Positions 1 to 6,543 of a DNA stretch of 7,009 bases are shown one piece after another. The position numbers were made by a program, and so were the translations under genes. The stretch comes from Candidatus Bathyarchaeota archaeon. Lineage in GTDB: Archaea > Thermoproteota > Bathyarchaeia > TCS64. The stretch covers positions 1 through 7,009 of the forward strand of contig DAOVEE010000096.1 of NCBI GenBank assembly GCA_030669135.1, written 5' to 3'. The stretch's first letter is position 1; every line of letters begins with the position of its first letter. The notes under the pieces were generated by a model that worked only from the letters and a program-made list of their open reading frames with translations, was not told the origin of the DNA and searched no databases.

Positions 1-6
1 GAGTGT

Positions 7-369
7 CTAGGATAGGTCTAGCGAGGGGCAGCCGCTGCAGGGGGTCCCGTAAGTAGGGCAGGTGCGGCACCTGCTACCACAAGCCGCGACTTCGCCGTCC
101 CTCTTCTCGTGACTGACCCTTATCTCAGTGGGCTTGATACACTCGACGTAGGTTAGCCTGGCCTTCACGCCTCCGAAGCTCGTCTCCGGGTGCTCCCCGA
201 CGTAGTCCGACCAGAACCTGCCGTCGTCATCGACGGCGAGCACGACGTACGCCTCAGCGCCAATGTTCCCCCAGAAGTGCACCTTGGGGCACTCCTTGAA
301 ACGCAGGGCGGCGGCCTCCGCCTCCTCTGGTGAGCCAAACCTCATCCAGAGCGCAGCAACATGGGTCAT
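7..369 (-). CDS. Small cysteine-cluster protein, DUF3795-like
   Basis: This complete 120-residue protein starts with ATG at 369 and ends with TAG at 7-9. Its first 80 or so residues form a mixed alpha/beta segment with no recognised motif. The C-terminus carries five cysteines, C97, C101, C104, C111 and C114 (pattern C-x3-C-x2-C-x6-C-x2-C), including the string CGSRCRTCP and the ending CSGCP. Clusters of this CG-x-x-C-x-x-CP...C-x-GC type are typical of DUF3795 and similar small metal-binding proteins, so zinc or iron-sulfur binding is an inference. No signal peptide or membrane segment is seen, so it is probably cytoplasmic. It lies 54 bases after the MFS gene stop on the same strand and seems to have its own near-leaderless promoter, so co-transcription is possible but not required. 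The biochemical role is unknown. Confidence 0.8.
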   Translation of the reverse strand: MTHVAALWMRFGSPEEAEAAALRFKECPKVHFWGNIGAEAYVVLAVDDDGRFWSDYVGEHPETSFGGVKARLTYVECIKPTEIRVSHEKRDGEVAACGSRCRTCPTYGTPCSGCPSLDLS

Positions 370-393
370 GGTTGTTGAGAGAAAGGCTTGGCG

Positions 394-406
394 GTAAAAG
401 GTTTAC
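394..406 (-). promoter_or_regulatory. Putative TATA box for the cysteine-cluster gene
   Basis: On the minus strand this reads AAACCTTTTACCG. The T/A-rich core is centred about 29 bases upstream of the ATG at 369, which is the distance expected for a leaderless archaeal transcript. The core is a weak match to the TATA consensus. Confidence 0.35.
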
Positions 407-423
407 TCAGAAAGCCACTCGCT

Positions 424-1587
424 TCATTCCTTCAGCGTGAGGAAGATCAACGCCGTCGCGGCTAGAGTCGTAGCGGCTATCGAGGTGAAGGTGAAGCCGT
501 ACCCATAAGAGTCTATGAGGGCTCCGACGAGGGTTGTGGAGACCGCGCCCACCGTGTTACCGAACATGGTCACCGCGCCCAGCCCCGTCGCCTTAAGCCC
601 TGACGGTAGGCTCGCCGTCGTCGACGCGTATATGATGGGGGAGAAAGAGTACAGTGTTAGCCCGAGCGCCACAAGGTTGACGGCCACGTACGAGCCGCCG
701 GGGAGAGCCACGAGGGAAGCCAGAAACAAGGCGCTCAGCGTCGTCGCCCCGCATATGGAGGCGCGTCTCCCCGCCCTCTCCGCGACGAAGCCGCTGGAGA
801 CCTTGGCCAGTATCCCGGCCAGCGGCATAACAGCAGCGAGGAGACCCGCCGCCGCGACGTCCATCCCCCGGTACTCCACAAGGAACGACGGCGTGAACGT
901 GAAAGCGGCCCTGAGCATAAGGTTGTAGACTCCGTGGGCGACCGCGAAGGGAAGCAGCATCCTCCAGTAATCCCTGATGCCGTTCCCCTCTCCCCCCCGC
1001 TCCTTGGGCTTCCTAGGCTCCTCCCTCATCAGGAGCAACGCCGCCCCTGACAGCGCGAACGCGGGGAGGCTCAAGACCAGGAACGCGGCCCTCCAGCTCC
1101 ACACCGACAGTATGGAAACCGTCAACGGGAACGCCAGCGTGTTGCCGACGTTGGGCCCGGACTCGTTGAAGCCTATGGCCCTGCCCTGCCTGTCCCCGAA
1201 CCTGTCGGAGAGCAGCGCGTTGGCCACGGGAAGGTGGACGCCCTGGAACAGCCCCACGAGGAGGCGGAGCGCGAAGATGTCGGTGAACCCCCTAGCCCAC
1301 ATGGTCGCGGCCGACGCTGCGCCGTACCCCAGCATGCTGGCGGCGAGCACCCGCCTCGGCCCGTACCTGTCGCTGAGGGTCCCCGCCGGCATCTTGACGA
1401 CTATGTAGCCGATGAGGTAAGCCGTCTCGAGGAGCCCCGCCTGGGCGTGGCTCAGCCCCAGCTCGGAGGACAGCACGGGCAGTATGGGGGGTAGCACGCT
1501 CTTCACCAGGTATATGCTCACCCAGCCAAGCCACGTGATGAGAAGCACGGTGTACTCGTACCCCCACCAGCCCGGACGCAGCCCCAT
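424..1587 (-). CDS. MFS transporter (12-TM)
   Basis: This integral membrane protein belongs to the major facilitator superfamily and is about 387 residues from ATG at 1587, a usual MFS length. The N-terminus (RPGWWGYEY) leads into TM1. MFS motif A between TM2 and TM3 is clear at residues 69-81 (GTLSDRYGPRRVL), and a second degenerate copy in the C-terminal half is at about 265-275 (SSGFVAERAGRR). A charged loop at about 187-207 (REEPRKPKERGG) separates the two six-helix halves. A TTG at 1611 would add eight residues (SSPYQGS after the start). I prefer ATG 1587 because a TATA-like stretch sits about 27 bases upstream of it and the extra residues look uninformative. The gene is divergent from the EamA transporter. 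MFS proteins are secondary carriers; the overall look resembles anion, sugar or drug porters, but substrate and direction cannot be assigned. Confidence 0.9.
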   Translation of the reverse strand: MGLRPGWWGYEYTVLLITWLGWVSIYLVKSVLPPILPVLSSELGLSHAQAGLLETAYLIGYIVVKMPAGTLSDRYGPRRVLAASMLGYGAASAATMWARGFTDIFALRLLVGLFQGVHLPVANALLSDRFGDRQGRAIGFNESGPNVGNTLAFPLTVSILSVWSWRAAFLVLSLPAFALSGAALLLMREEPRKPKERGGEGNGIRDYWRMLLPFAVAHGVYNLMLRAAFTFTPSFLVEYRGMDVAAAGLLAAVMPLAGILAKVSSGFVAERAGRRASICGATTLSALFLASLVALPGGSYVAVNLVALGLTLYSFSPIIYASTTASLPSGLKATGLGAVTMFGNTVGAVSTTLVGALIDSYGYGFTFTSIAATTLAATALIFLTLKE

Positions 1588-1653
1588 GGAGCCTTGATAT
1601 GGGCTGGACAATAGTTATGGTCTTCGGTCCTCGATGACGTTAAGAGCGTCCAC
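1588..1653. promoter_or_regulatory. Divergent promoter region, MFS / EamA
   Basis: These 66 bases must hold the start signals for both transporters. On the minus strand, CCATAACTATTG (1609-1620) is a TATA-like stretch about 27 bases before ATG 1587. On the plus strand, a weak GTTAAGA (1640-1646) lies about 26 bases before the alternative EamA start ATG 1669. Neither is a strong consensus box and no Shine-Dalgarno motif is obvious, so transcripts in both directions are probably nearly leaderless and the start regions may overlap. Confidence 0.3.
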
Positions 1654-2523
1654 ATGGATAGTGGTTCAATGGAAAGGAGAGCCACCGTCAGCGCCCTCAC
1701 AGCCATACTCATATGGAGCAGCCTCGCCATTCTAGGCTCACGGCTAACCAACGTGCCCTCCCTCCTCCAGGTCGGCGCCGCCCTGCTGGTCAGCGGCCTC
1801 CTCAGCGCCCCCCGGTATAGAGAGTGGAGGCTCCCCGCAGGGACCTGGCTTTTGGGGATAGGAGGCATATTCGGGTACCACTTCCTCATATTCACTTCCT
1901 TCAAGTACGCCCCGGTGGTGGAGGCTAACCTCCTCAACTACCTGTGGCCCCTCCTCATAGTGGCTCTCTCCCCCGTGGTGCTCCCCGGGTACCCGCTGAG
2001 GCGGCACCACATCGTGGGGACGCTCACAGGGTTCGCCGGGGCGGCCCTCATAGTCACCGGGGGGAAGCTCAGCCTCAGCCCAGCCCACCTGCTGGGCTAC
2101 CTGATGGCGGCAAGCGCCGCCCTCACTTGGGCCCTCTACTCCCTGCTCACCAAACGGGTTCCGCGGTTCCCCACGTCGGCCGTCGGCGGCTTCTGCGCCG
2201 TCTCGGGCACTATCTCCACCCTGCTCTACCTGGTAAGCGGATCAGGGGCGCTGTACTCGCCAAGCCCCGCCGAGTGGCTGTATATCGCCCTCCTCGGGCT
2301 GGGCCCCATGGGCGCCTCGTTCTTCCTGTGGGACTATTCAATGAAAGAAGGCGACCCCCGGATACTGGGCGCCCTGAGCTACCTGACGCCCACGCTGTCG
2401 ACCCTCTGGCTGGTCCTGCTCGGCGGCCAATCCCTCACACCCGTCTCCGGCGTGGCGATGCTCCTGCTCGTGGCGGGCTCACTGATAGGCAGCCTGGACC
2501 TGCTCAGGGGACGCAGCCGGTGA
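1654..2523 (+). CDS. EamA/DMT-superfamily transporter (10-TM)
   Basis: This 289-residue membrane protein of the drug/metabolite transporter superfamily has the usual EamA length. It consists of two five-helix repeats, at roughly residues 8-138 and 146-283. The first repeat holds YAPVVEANLLNYLWPLLIV, and such an NYLWP string is also found in YddG-like aromatic amino acid exporters. The second repeat holds LSYLTPTLSTLWLVLLGG, the corresponding helix 9 region, followed by a final glycine-rich helix. Family members export amino acids or other small metabolites, but the substrate here is not determined. ATG 1654 starts the longest form (MDSGSMERR); ATG 1669 (MERRATVS) is equally credible and fits a weak TATA-like site better. 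The gene is divergent from the MFS gene and convergent with the hydrolase gene, with only 12 bases between the two stops. Confidence 0.9.
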   Translation: MDSGSMERRATVSALTAILIWSSLAILGSRLTNVPSLLQVGAALLVSGLLSAPRYREWRLPAGTWLLGIGGIFGYHFLIFTSFKYAPVVEANLLNYLWPLLIVALSPVVLPGYPLRRHHIVGTLTGFAGAALIVTGGKLSLSPAHLLGYLMAASAALTWALYSLLTKRVPRFPTSAVGGFCAVSGTISTLLYLVSGSGALYSPSPAEWLYIALLGLGPMGASFFLWDYSMKEGDPRILGALSYLTPTLSTLWLVLLGGQSLTPVSGVAMLLLVAGSLIGSLDLLRGRSR

Positions 2524-2530
2524 GAAAAAG
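2524..2530 (-). terminator. Poly-T terminator of the MBL-fold gene
   Basis: The minus strand reads CTTTTTC a few bases after the TGA of the MBL-fold gene. A short T-run without a hairpin is the usual archaeal intrinsic terminator. It lies in the 12-base gap between two convergent stops, so the plus-strand EamA transcript has no equivalent signal here. Confidence 0.35.
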
Positions 2531-2535
2531 GTGGG

Positions 2536-3168
2536 TCAGCAGCTGTCGACGAGCTTCTGGACCCTGCGCTTGGCGTCCTTCATGATGTCCTTACCATGGG
2601 TGTAGATGAAGGCGTCGAAGTCGTAGTCGAGCAGCCTCCTCATCCCCCTGGTCGCCTGCTCCACGTCTAGGCAGTAACGCTCGGGCGGAGGCGTCAGGTT
2701 GCCCTCAGGGTCGCCGAAGATGGTGTCCCCGCCGATGATCGCCTTATGCTTACGCAGATAGTAGCTGCAGTTCCCCTCCGAGTGCCCCGGCACGTGGATC
2801 ACCTCGATGCCGCCGCACACCGGCACTACCTCGCGGTCCTCTAGCCCTCCGACTTCGACGCCCGTGGCCTCCTTGATGAGGGGCGCCTCCAGTTTCTGCG
2901 ACTTCACGGGGGCACCGGTGAGCTCCACCAGCCTGGGCAGGTTGTTGATGTGGTCACGGTGCTTGTGGGTGACGAGTATGAGCTTCACGTCCCCCCATTT
3001 CTTGCCTATGCCCTTGAGCTCGGCCTCTAGGTTCCCCACATGCTGCTCGGTCATCCCGCCGTCCATGAGGACTACACCCTCTCCGCAGTCCAGTATCCAG
3101 GACTCTAGGGAGTGGTTCTTCGCCTCGCTGTGATCTATGCTGTAGACTCCGTCAAGTATCTTGACCAA
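2536..3168 (-). CDS. Metallo-beta-lactamase-fold hydrolase
   Basis: This 210-residue soluble protein has the MBL fold and keeps every expected metal ligand. These are the THKHRDH motif (H68, H70, D72, H73), H129 in VPGHSEGN, D148 in IIGGDTIFGD, and a late H191 in YTHGKD. The N-terminal strand pair ends in VVLMDGG. The set matches the glyoxalase II-like di-metal (usually zinc or iron) hydrolases, and the size fits a single-domain member. Substrates in this family range from thioesters to lactones and sulfur compounds, so no specific reaction is assigned. The start is TTG at 3168, since no ATG or GTG lies nearby in frame and the next residues VKILDGVYSIDH match the usual family N-terminus. A TATA-like box about 34 bases upstream implies a very short leader. 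The gene is divergent from the amidohydrolase, suggesting possible joint control. Confidence 0.9.
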   Translation of the reverse strand: MVKILDGVYSIDHSEAKNHSLESWILDCGEGVVLMDGGMTEQHVGNLEAELKGIGKKWGDVKLILVTHKHRDHINNLPRLVELTGAPVKSQKLEAPLIKEATGVEVGGLEDREVVPVCGGIEVIHVPGHSEGNCSYYLRKHKAIIGGDTIFGDPEGNLTPPPERYCLDVEQATRGMRRLLDYDFDAFIYTHGKDIMKDAKRRVQKLVDSC

Positions 3169-3240
3169 CTAAACACCGGGAATCAATAGCCGGTTGGGCT
3201 TTTAACTGTCTCCACAAGCGAGGTTGGTCAAGACCCGGTG
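3160..3240. repeat. Interlaced inverted repeats over the MBL-fold gene start
   Basis: A perfect 10-base pair, CTTGACCAAC (3160-3169) and GTTGGTCAAG (3223-3232), brackets the promoter and includes the TTG start. A second perfect 7-base pair, CACCGGG (3174-3180) and CCCGGTG (3234-3240), follows in the same order, so the layout is A-B...A'-B'. That order cannot form one nested hairpin; it would give a pseudoknot in RNA, or two sites for a DNA-binding protein in opposite orientations. The sequence identity is directly visible; the function is inferred. Confidence 0.5.
3199..3206 (-). promoter_or_regulatory. TATA box of the MBL-fold gene
   Basis: The minus strand reads GTTAAAAG, centred about 34 bases before the TTG start at 3168. 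Initiation about 26 bases downstream would give a leader of roughly 8 bases. It lies between the two arms of the inverted repeats at 3160-3240. Confidence 0.5.
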
Positions 3241-3248
3241 CTGCAGAG

Positions 3249-3264
3249 ACATGGTGTATCATGT
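3249..3264. promoter_or_regulatory. Candidate operator upstream of the amidohydrolase promoter
   Basis: ACATG (3249-3253) and CATGT (3260-3264) form a perfect 5-base inverted repeat with a 6-base spacer. It sits directly upstream of the BRE/TATA region of the amidohydrolase gene, where archaeal activators of the Lrp or related types often bind. The dyad is short and could be chance. Confidence 0.3.
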
Positions 3265-3277
3265 AAAAAAGATAAAT
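3264..3277 (+). promoter_or_regulatory. BRE/TATA box of the amidohydrolase gene
   Basis: The sequence is TAAAAAAGATAAAT: a purine-rich BRE-like tract followed by a TATA element centred near 3274. This is about 28 bases from ATG 3302, predicting a leaderless mRNA. It is one of the clearest promoters in the window. Confidence 0.6.
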
Positions 3278-3301
3278 GTTCTCTGTGAGTAGTCTAACCA
3301 G

Positions 3302-4612
3302 ATGGATAAGGAATCCTACTCTGAATTAAGGAGGCACGTCGAAAAAATAAGGGTAGTCGATACCCATGAACACCTGCCCCCTGAGAAGGATCGGGTGAGC
3401 GAGGAGGTCGACGTGCTGGCCACCTTCTACCAGTACTACGCCTCCGCGGACCTCATCTCGGCCGGGATGCCCGAGGAAGAGTTTGTGAAGATCTGGGACA
3501 CGTCGAGGAGCCTCGGCGAACGGTGGAAGATCTTCGAGCCCTGGTGGGAGAAGACGAGGAACACCGGCTACGCCAGAGCCCTGGAGACCGCTGCGAGGGG
3601 CCTCTACGGCGTCGACGGCATCTCCAAAGACACGTACGAGACCCTCTCGAAGAGGATGCAGGAGAGGAACAGGGAGGGGCTCTACCCTTGGGTGCTCAAG
3701 GAGAAATCCGGGATCGACGTCTCCATACTGGACACTGGCGTCTACGACGTCGACCGGAGCCTGTTCGCCCCCGTCCTTGAGTTCAACGAGATCCTCAGGG
3801 CGACCGACAGGACCGCCATCGAAGCCATTGGAAGGTCCATGGGCGGGCCCATACACACATTGAACGACCTGTGCAACGCGGTAAGGTCGAGGTTCGACCG
3901 ACTCCAAGACAGTGTTGTCGGAGTGAAGATACCCACCGCATACAACCGTCCCCTCCTCTTCGAGAAGACCTCGTTCTCCACGGCCGAAGAGGCCTTCAAC
4001 GAGATATTCAGGATGAGGCTGTTCAAGAGGGTCGAAGTACCGCCGAAAGGGGACAAGAGGGTTCCGGCGGACGTTGGAGCCGAGGAGCTGCTGCCCCTCC
4101 AAGACTACCTCGTCCACCTCATAGTCCAGGAAGCCGAGAGGAGGAGGCTGCCCATACAGATCCACACGGGCCTCCAGGAGGGGAACGAGAACATCGTCAC
4201 CCACTCGAGGCCGACGCCCCTGGTCAACCTCTTCATGGAGTACAGGGACACCCAGTTCGACATCTTCCACGGCGGCTGGCCGTACTCCTCGGAGTTGGGA
4301 GCTCTCGCCAAGAACTTCCCCAACGTCTACATCGACATGTGCTGGATGCACATAATCAGTGACACCAGGGCCCGCTCCGCCCTCTCCGAGTGGCTCGACG
4401 AGGTCCCCGCCAACAAGATCATGGGCTTCGGCGGTGACTACGCCTTCATCGAGGGAGTATACGGTCACGCGGTCATCGCCAAGGAGAACATCACAAGGGT
4501 CCTGGCCTCGAAGGTGGACGACGGAGTCTATAGCCTCGACGAGGCGAAGAAATACGCTGGGTGGCTTCTACGGGATAACCCCATGAGGCTCTTCTTCCCC
4601 AAACGAGTATGA
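3302..4612 (+). CDS. Amidohydrolase-superfamily metalloenzyme
   Basis: This 436-residue soluble protein belongs to the TIM-barrel amidohydrolase superfamily, Amidohydro_2-like. The strand-1 metal motif is H22-x-H24 in VVDTHEHLPP. A strand-5 histidine is H288 in IQIHTGLQEGN, a strand-6 histidine is H323 in DIFHGGWPYSSE, and the strand-8 aspartate is D379 in GFGGDYAF. K209 in GVKIP lies where some members carry a carboxylated bridging lysine, but that assignment is tentative. After the first strand comes a long helical insertion (about residues 30-125), as in uronate isomerase-like members. Superfamily enzymes hydrolyse, isomerise or decarboxylate small molecules; the substrate is not readable here. 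ATG 3302 is the start, since the TATA box at -28 predicts a leaderless transcript. The gene is divergent from the MBL-fold hydrolase, so the two may share a regulator. AGG dominates its arginine codons. Confidence 0.88.
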   Translation: MDKESYSELRRHVEKIRVVDTHEHLPPEKDRVSEEVDVLATFYQYYASADLISAGMPEEEFVKIWDTSRSLGERWKIFEPWWEKTRNTGYARALETAARGLYGVDGISKDTYETLSKRMQERNREGLYPWVLKEKSGIDVSILDTGVYDVDRSLFAPVLEFNEILRATDRTAIEAIGRSMGGPIHTLNDLCNAVRSRFDRLQDSVVGVKIPTAYNRPLLFEKTSFSTAEEAFNEIFRMRLFKRVEVPPKGDKRVPADVGAEELLPLQDYLVHLIVQEAERRRLPIQIHTGLQEGNENIVTHSRPTPLVNLFMEYRDTQFDIFHGGWPYSSELGALAKNFPNVYIDMCWMHIISDTRARSALSEWLDEVPANKIMGFGGDYAFIEGVYGHAVIAKENITRVLASKVDDGVYSLDEAKKYAGWLLRDNPMRLFFPKRV

Positions 4613-4633
4613 AGACATTCTCTTCTTCCCCAA
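4589..4633 (+). repeat. 14-base direct repeat across the amidohydrolase stop
   Basis: CTCTTCTTCCCCAA occurs at 4589-4602, inside the last codons (encoding LFFPK), and again at 4620-4633 just after the stop. The period is 31 bases. It may reflect a small local duplication or a shared pyrimidine-rich 3' end signal. Confidence 0.6.
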
Positions 4634-4645
4634 CACCTATTTTTT
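4620..4645 (+). terminator. Pyrimidine-rich terminator after the amidohydrolase gene
   Basis: A pyrimidine-rich tract ends in a run of six T (4640-4645), starting 27 bases after the TGA at 4610-4612. No hairpin is seen, which is normal for archaeal termination. Confidence 0.45.
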
Positions 4646-4715
4646 GAGGAACGGTGGCGTCGGGTAACTGTTTGAAGCCTTGCACGTAGAATGCTGGTGT
4701 AAACCGTTGAACCAC

Positions 4716-4727
4716 TTTATTTAATAT
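4716..4727 (+). promoter_or_regulatory. TATA box of the exported-protein gene
   Basis: TTTATTTAATAT is a strong archaeal TATA element centred near 4722. Initiation would fall near 4748, about 10 bases before ATG 4758. GAGG at 4748-4751 lies six bases before that ATG and could act as a weak Shine-Dalgarno site. Confidence 0.6.
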
Positions 4728-4757
4728 GAAGTCATAAGACCTACCTTGAGGCACCGA

Positions 4758-6470
4758 ATGGATAGAATCCTTAAAACCGTCGTGGCTCTGCTGCTCCTAG
4801 TCATCGGCGTGAGTATTTTAAACACACCCGTCGAGCCGGCATCTCTGCACTATAAACTGTACCAGTACACCGAGACCGGTCCAGCCTCATGGGACCTCTT
4901 GTCCCCCGGTATATACCTCGGAGAATACACCCGCATTGGGCGAATCAACCCCATAGAGTTCCCCGTGTCCCACGAGGAGGGAGAGAAGACAGCCACCGAG
5001 TGGAGGTCCATCAAGAACGTGACTGGGGTCACGGGCTACGCTGCCTCAGTAAATGATCCAGACCGAGTGGTGTTGGTTGATCAGGGCATGAACCCGCTCT
5101 TCTACCCACCGCGACAGCAGAGCGACCTGTCGCTGAACTTCCTCTACCTGAACCGGGACGCGAAGGAAGTGCAGGTCGAGGGGGACCTGTATGAGTACAC
5201 CGGGTGGGACGGCGAAGAATATCACGTGCTGAGGGTGAGCCACGTTAACCCCTACTGCGTGAAGCAGGACCCGGGGCCCTTGGACGAGAGACAGGTGGAG
5301 CTAACACCCGACCAGCCGTACTACTACGTAAACGATACGGCGAAGGTAACCATCCGTAACCATTCCTACGACTGGCTTCACACCGGGAGAGATATATCCC
5401 TCTTCTTGGACGTAGACGGGTCCTGGGTCGAGGTTCAGGGATACCCCGGCGACTACGGGATAACAGCTGAACTGCATCTGATCTTCCCAGGCACGTCGTG
5501 GAGCCACAAACTTCCCCTCTACCACTTAGAGCCGGGCGACTACAAGCTAGTCAAGGAAGTCTGGCACAGTAGGGGCCCACGCTTGGAGGCGTCCACCACA
5601 TTTTCAGTGGTGGAGAAGCCCGTCTCCTACGCCAACTCCACCCACGTGTATGGGTTGAGGGCGGTCAACTTCACGCTGCCCACGGTGCCCAACCAGGTCC
5701 CAGTACCCAGGGTCACCCAGATACCGATCCCGAGAGCCGTCGCGGAGGAGATGGCGGTCAACGTCTTCGGCTTCGAGGCGCCCTACGAGGTCGAGGGACA
5801 GGTGAACCCCTCCATAAGGAAAGGCGACAGGCGCCTAGAGTTCACAACCCACTACGACATGCTGTATCACACCGACCCCGGCTCCTACAACGACTGGAGC
5901 GAATCGGAGGTCCTCCGGGCTGCGGAAAACTTCCTGTCGAAGCTTGAGCGATACTGGGTAGACCCGACCCCTCTCAACTATACGATAAAATCCGTGGGGC
6001 CCTCCCACATCTCATCGGGCTCGACATTCGGGACAACCATCCGAGAAGTGGCGGCGAGGTACCAGTTGACGCTAGGGGGAATCCCGATCTACGGGCCTGG
6101 CGCCGACTTCAAGATCAACGTCTGCAGGGGCGAGGTCTCTGGGTGCGAGATACGCAGACCCGTGGTGTCCATCGAGGAGTACGTGGACGTCACCGTGACG
6201 CCAAGGGAGGCCATACAATTGATGCTGCGGGGGGAGAGCGCCACCCCCGAGCTAGGGTTCGAAGTGATACAGATCCTTCCCCACGGCTCCGAGCTTACCA
6301 TCAACGACGTCACCCTTGTCTACTACACAGGTACCCCAGGTAACCAAGACCGGCTTATACCCGTCTACGTGATAAGAGGCGTCGCCCACATTGATCCAGT
6401 GGTGTTCGGCGAGGAGACCTCCAGCTTCCACAAATACATATTCGCAACCGAGTATCGGCCAACGCCATAA
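4758..6470 (+). CDS. Exported protein with Ig-like and PepSY/YycI-like domains
   Basis: This 570-residue protein of unknown function starts with MDRILK followed by a hydrophobic segment at residues 7-21, a signal peptide or membrane anchor without a lipobox cysteine. Residues 178-285 look like a bacterial Ig-like domain of the Big_14 type, with a W-V-E-V core and the late LEPGDYKLV string. A proline-rich linker follows at about 304-325. The C-terminal part, about 360-545, resembles PepSY/YycI-type folds: FLSKLERYW (from 392), LGGIPIYGPG (about 438-447), TPREAIQLML, and an ending of the LIPVYVIRG type. C456 and C463 (C-x6-C) could form a disulfide. Six N-x-S/T sequons (NVT, NDT, NHS, NST, NFT, NYT) suit an exposed glycoprotein. 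A TTG at 4746 would add four residues; ATG 4758 is preferred for its GAGG site and TATA spacing. Role is unknown; it is probably extracytoplasmic and membrane-tethered. Confidence 0.82.
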   Translation: MDRILKTVVALLLLVIGVSILNTPVEPASLHYKLYQYTETGPASWDLLSPGIYLGEYTRIGRINPIEFPVSHEEGEKTATEWRSIKNVTGVTGYAASVNDPDRVVLVDQGMNPLFYPPRQQSDLSLNFLYLNRDAKEVQVEGDLYEYTGWDGEEYHVLRVSHVNPYCVKQDPGPLDERQVELTPDQPYYYVNDTAKVTIRNHSYDWLHTGRDISLFLDVDGSWVEVQGYPGDYGITAELHLIFPGTSWSHKLPLYHLEPGDYKLVKEVWHSRGPRLEASTTFSVVEKPVSYANSTHVYGLRAVNFTLPTVPNQVPVPRVTQIPIPRAVAEEMAVNVFGFEAPYEVEGQVNPSIRKGDRRLEFTTHYDMLYHTDPGSYNDWSESEVLRAAENFLSKLERYWVDPTPLNYTIKSVGPSHISSGSTFGTTIREVAARYQLTLGGIPIYGPGADFKINVCRGEVSGCEIRRPVVSIEEYVDVTVTPREAIQLMLRGESATPELGFEVIQILPHGSELTINDVTLVYYTGTPGNQDRLIPVYVIRGVAHIDPVVFGEETSSFHKYIFATEYRPTP

Positions 6471-6508
6471 GCTGACACGGTTTATTCGGGAGTGAGTGGC
6501 GCCGGGAA

Positions 6509-6523
6509 AGGGATTTAAACCCT
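6509..6523 (+). promoter_or_regulatory. Promoter-like near-palindrome around TTTAAA
   Basis: AGGGATTTAAACCCT is a near-perfect palindrome (13 of 15 positions) around a TTTAAA core centred at 6516-6517. It lies about 27 bases upstream of ATG 6544. It could be a TATA box with an overlapping operator, serving either the micro-ORF or a non-coding transcript. Confidence 0.4.
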
Positions 6524-6543
6524 GATTAACGCCGAGTTCTACC

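Noticed and set aside
28..81. Radical SAM cluster (C-x3-C-x2-C) in the small cysteine protein
   Set aside because: The spacing matches, but the cluster is at the extreme C-terminus of a 120-residue protein with no room for a SAM barrel, and two further cysteines follow.
3326..4468. 380-residue minus-strand frame antisense to the amidohydrolase gene
   Set aside because: Long antisense frames are expected in GC-rich genes. Its composition is low in conserved motifs, and the plus-strand frame has all amidohydrolase metal ligands.
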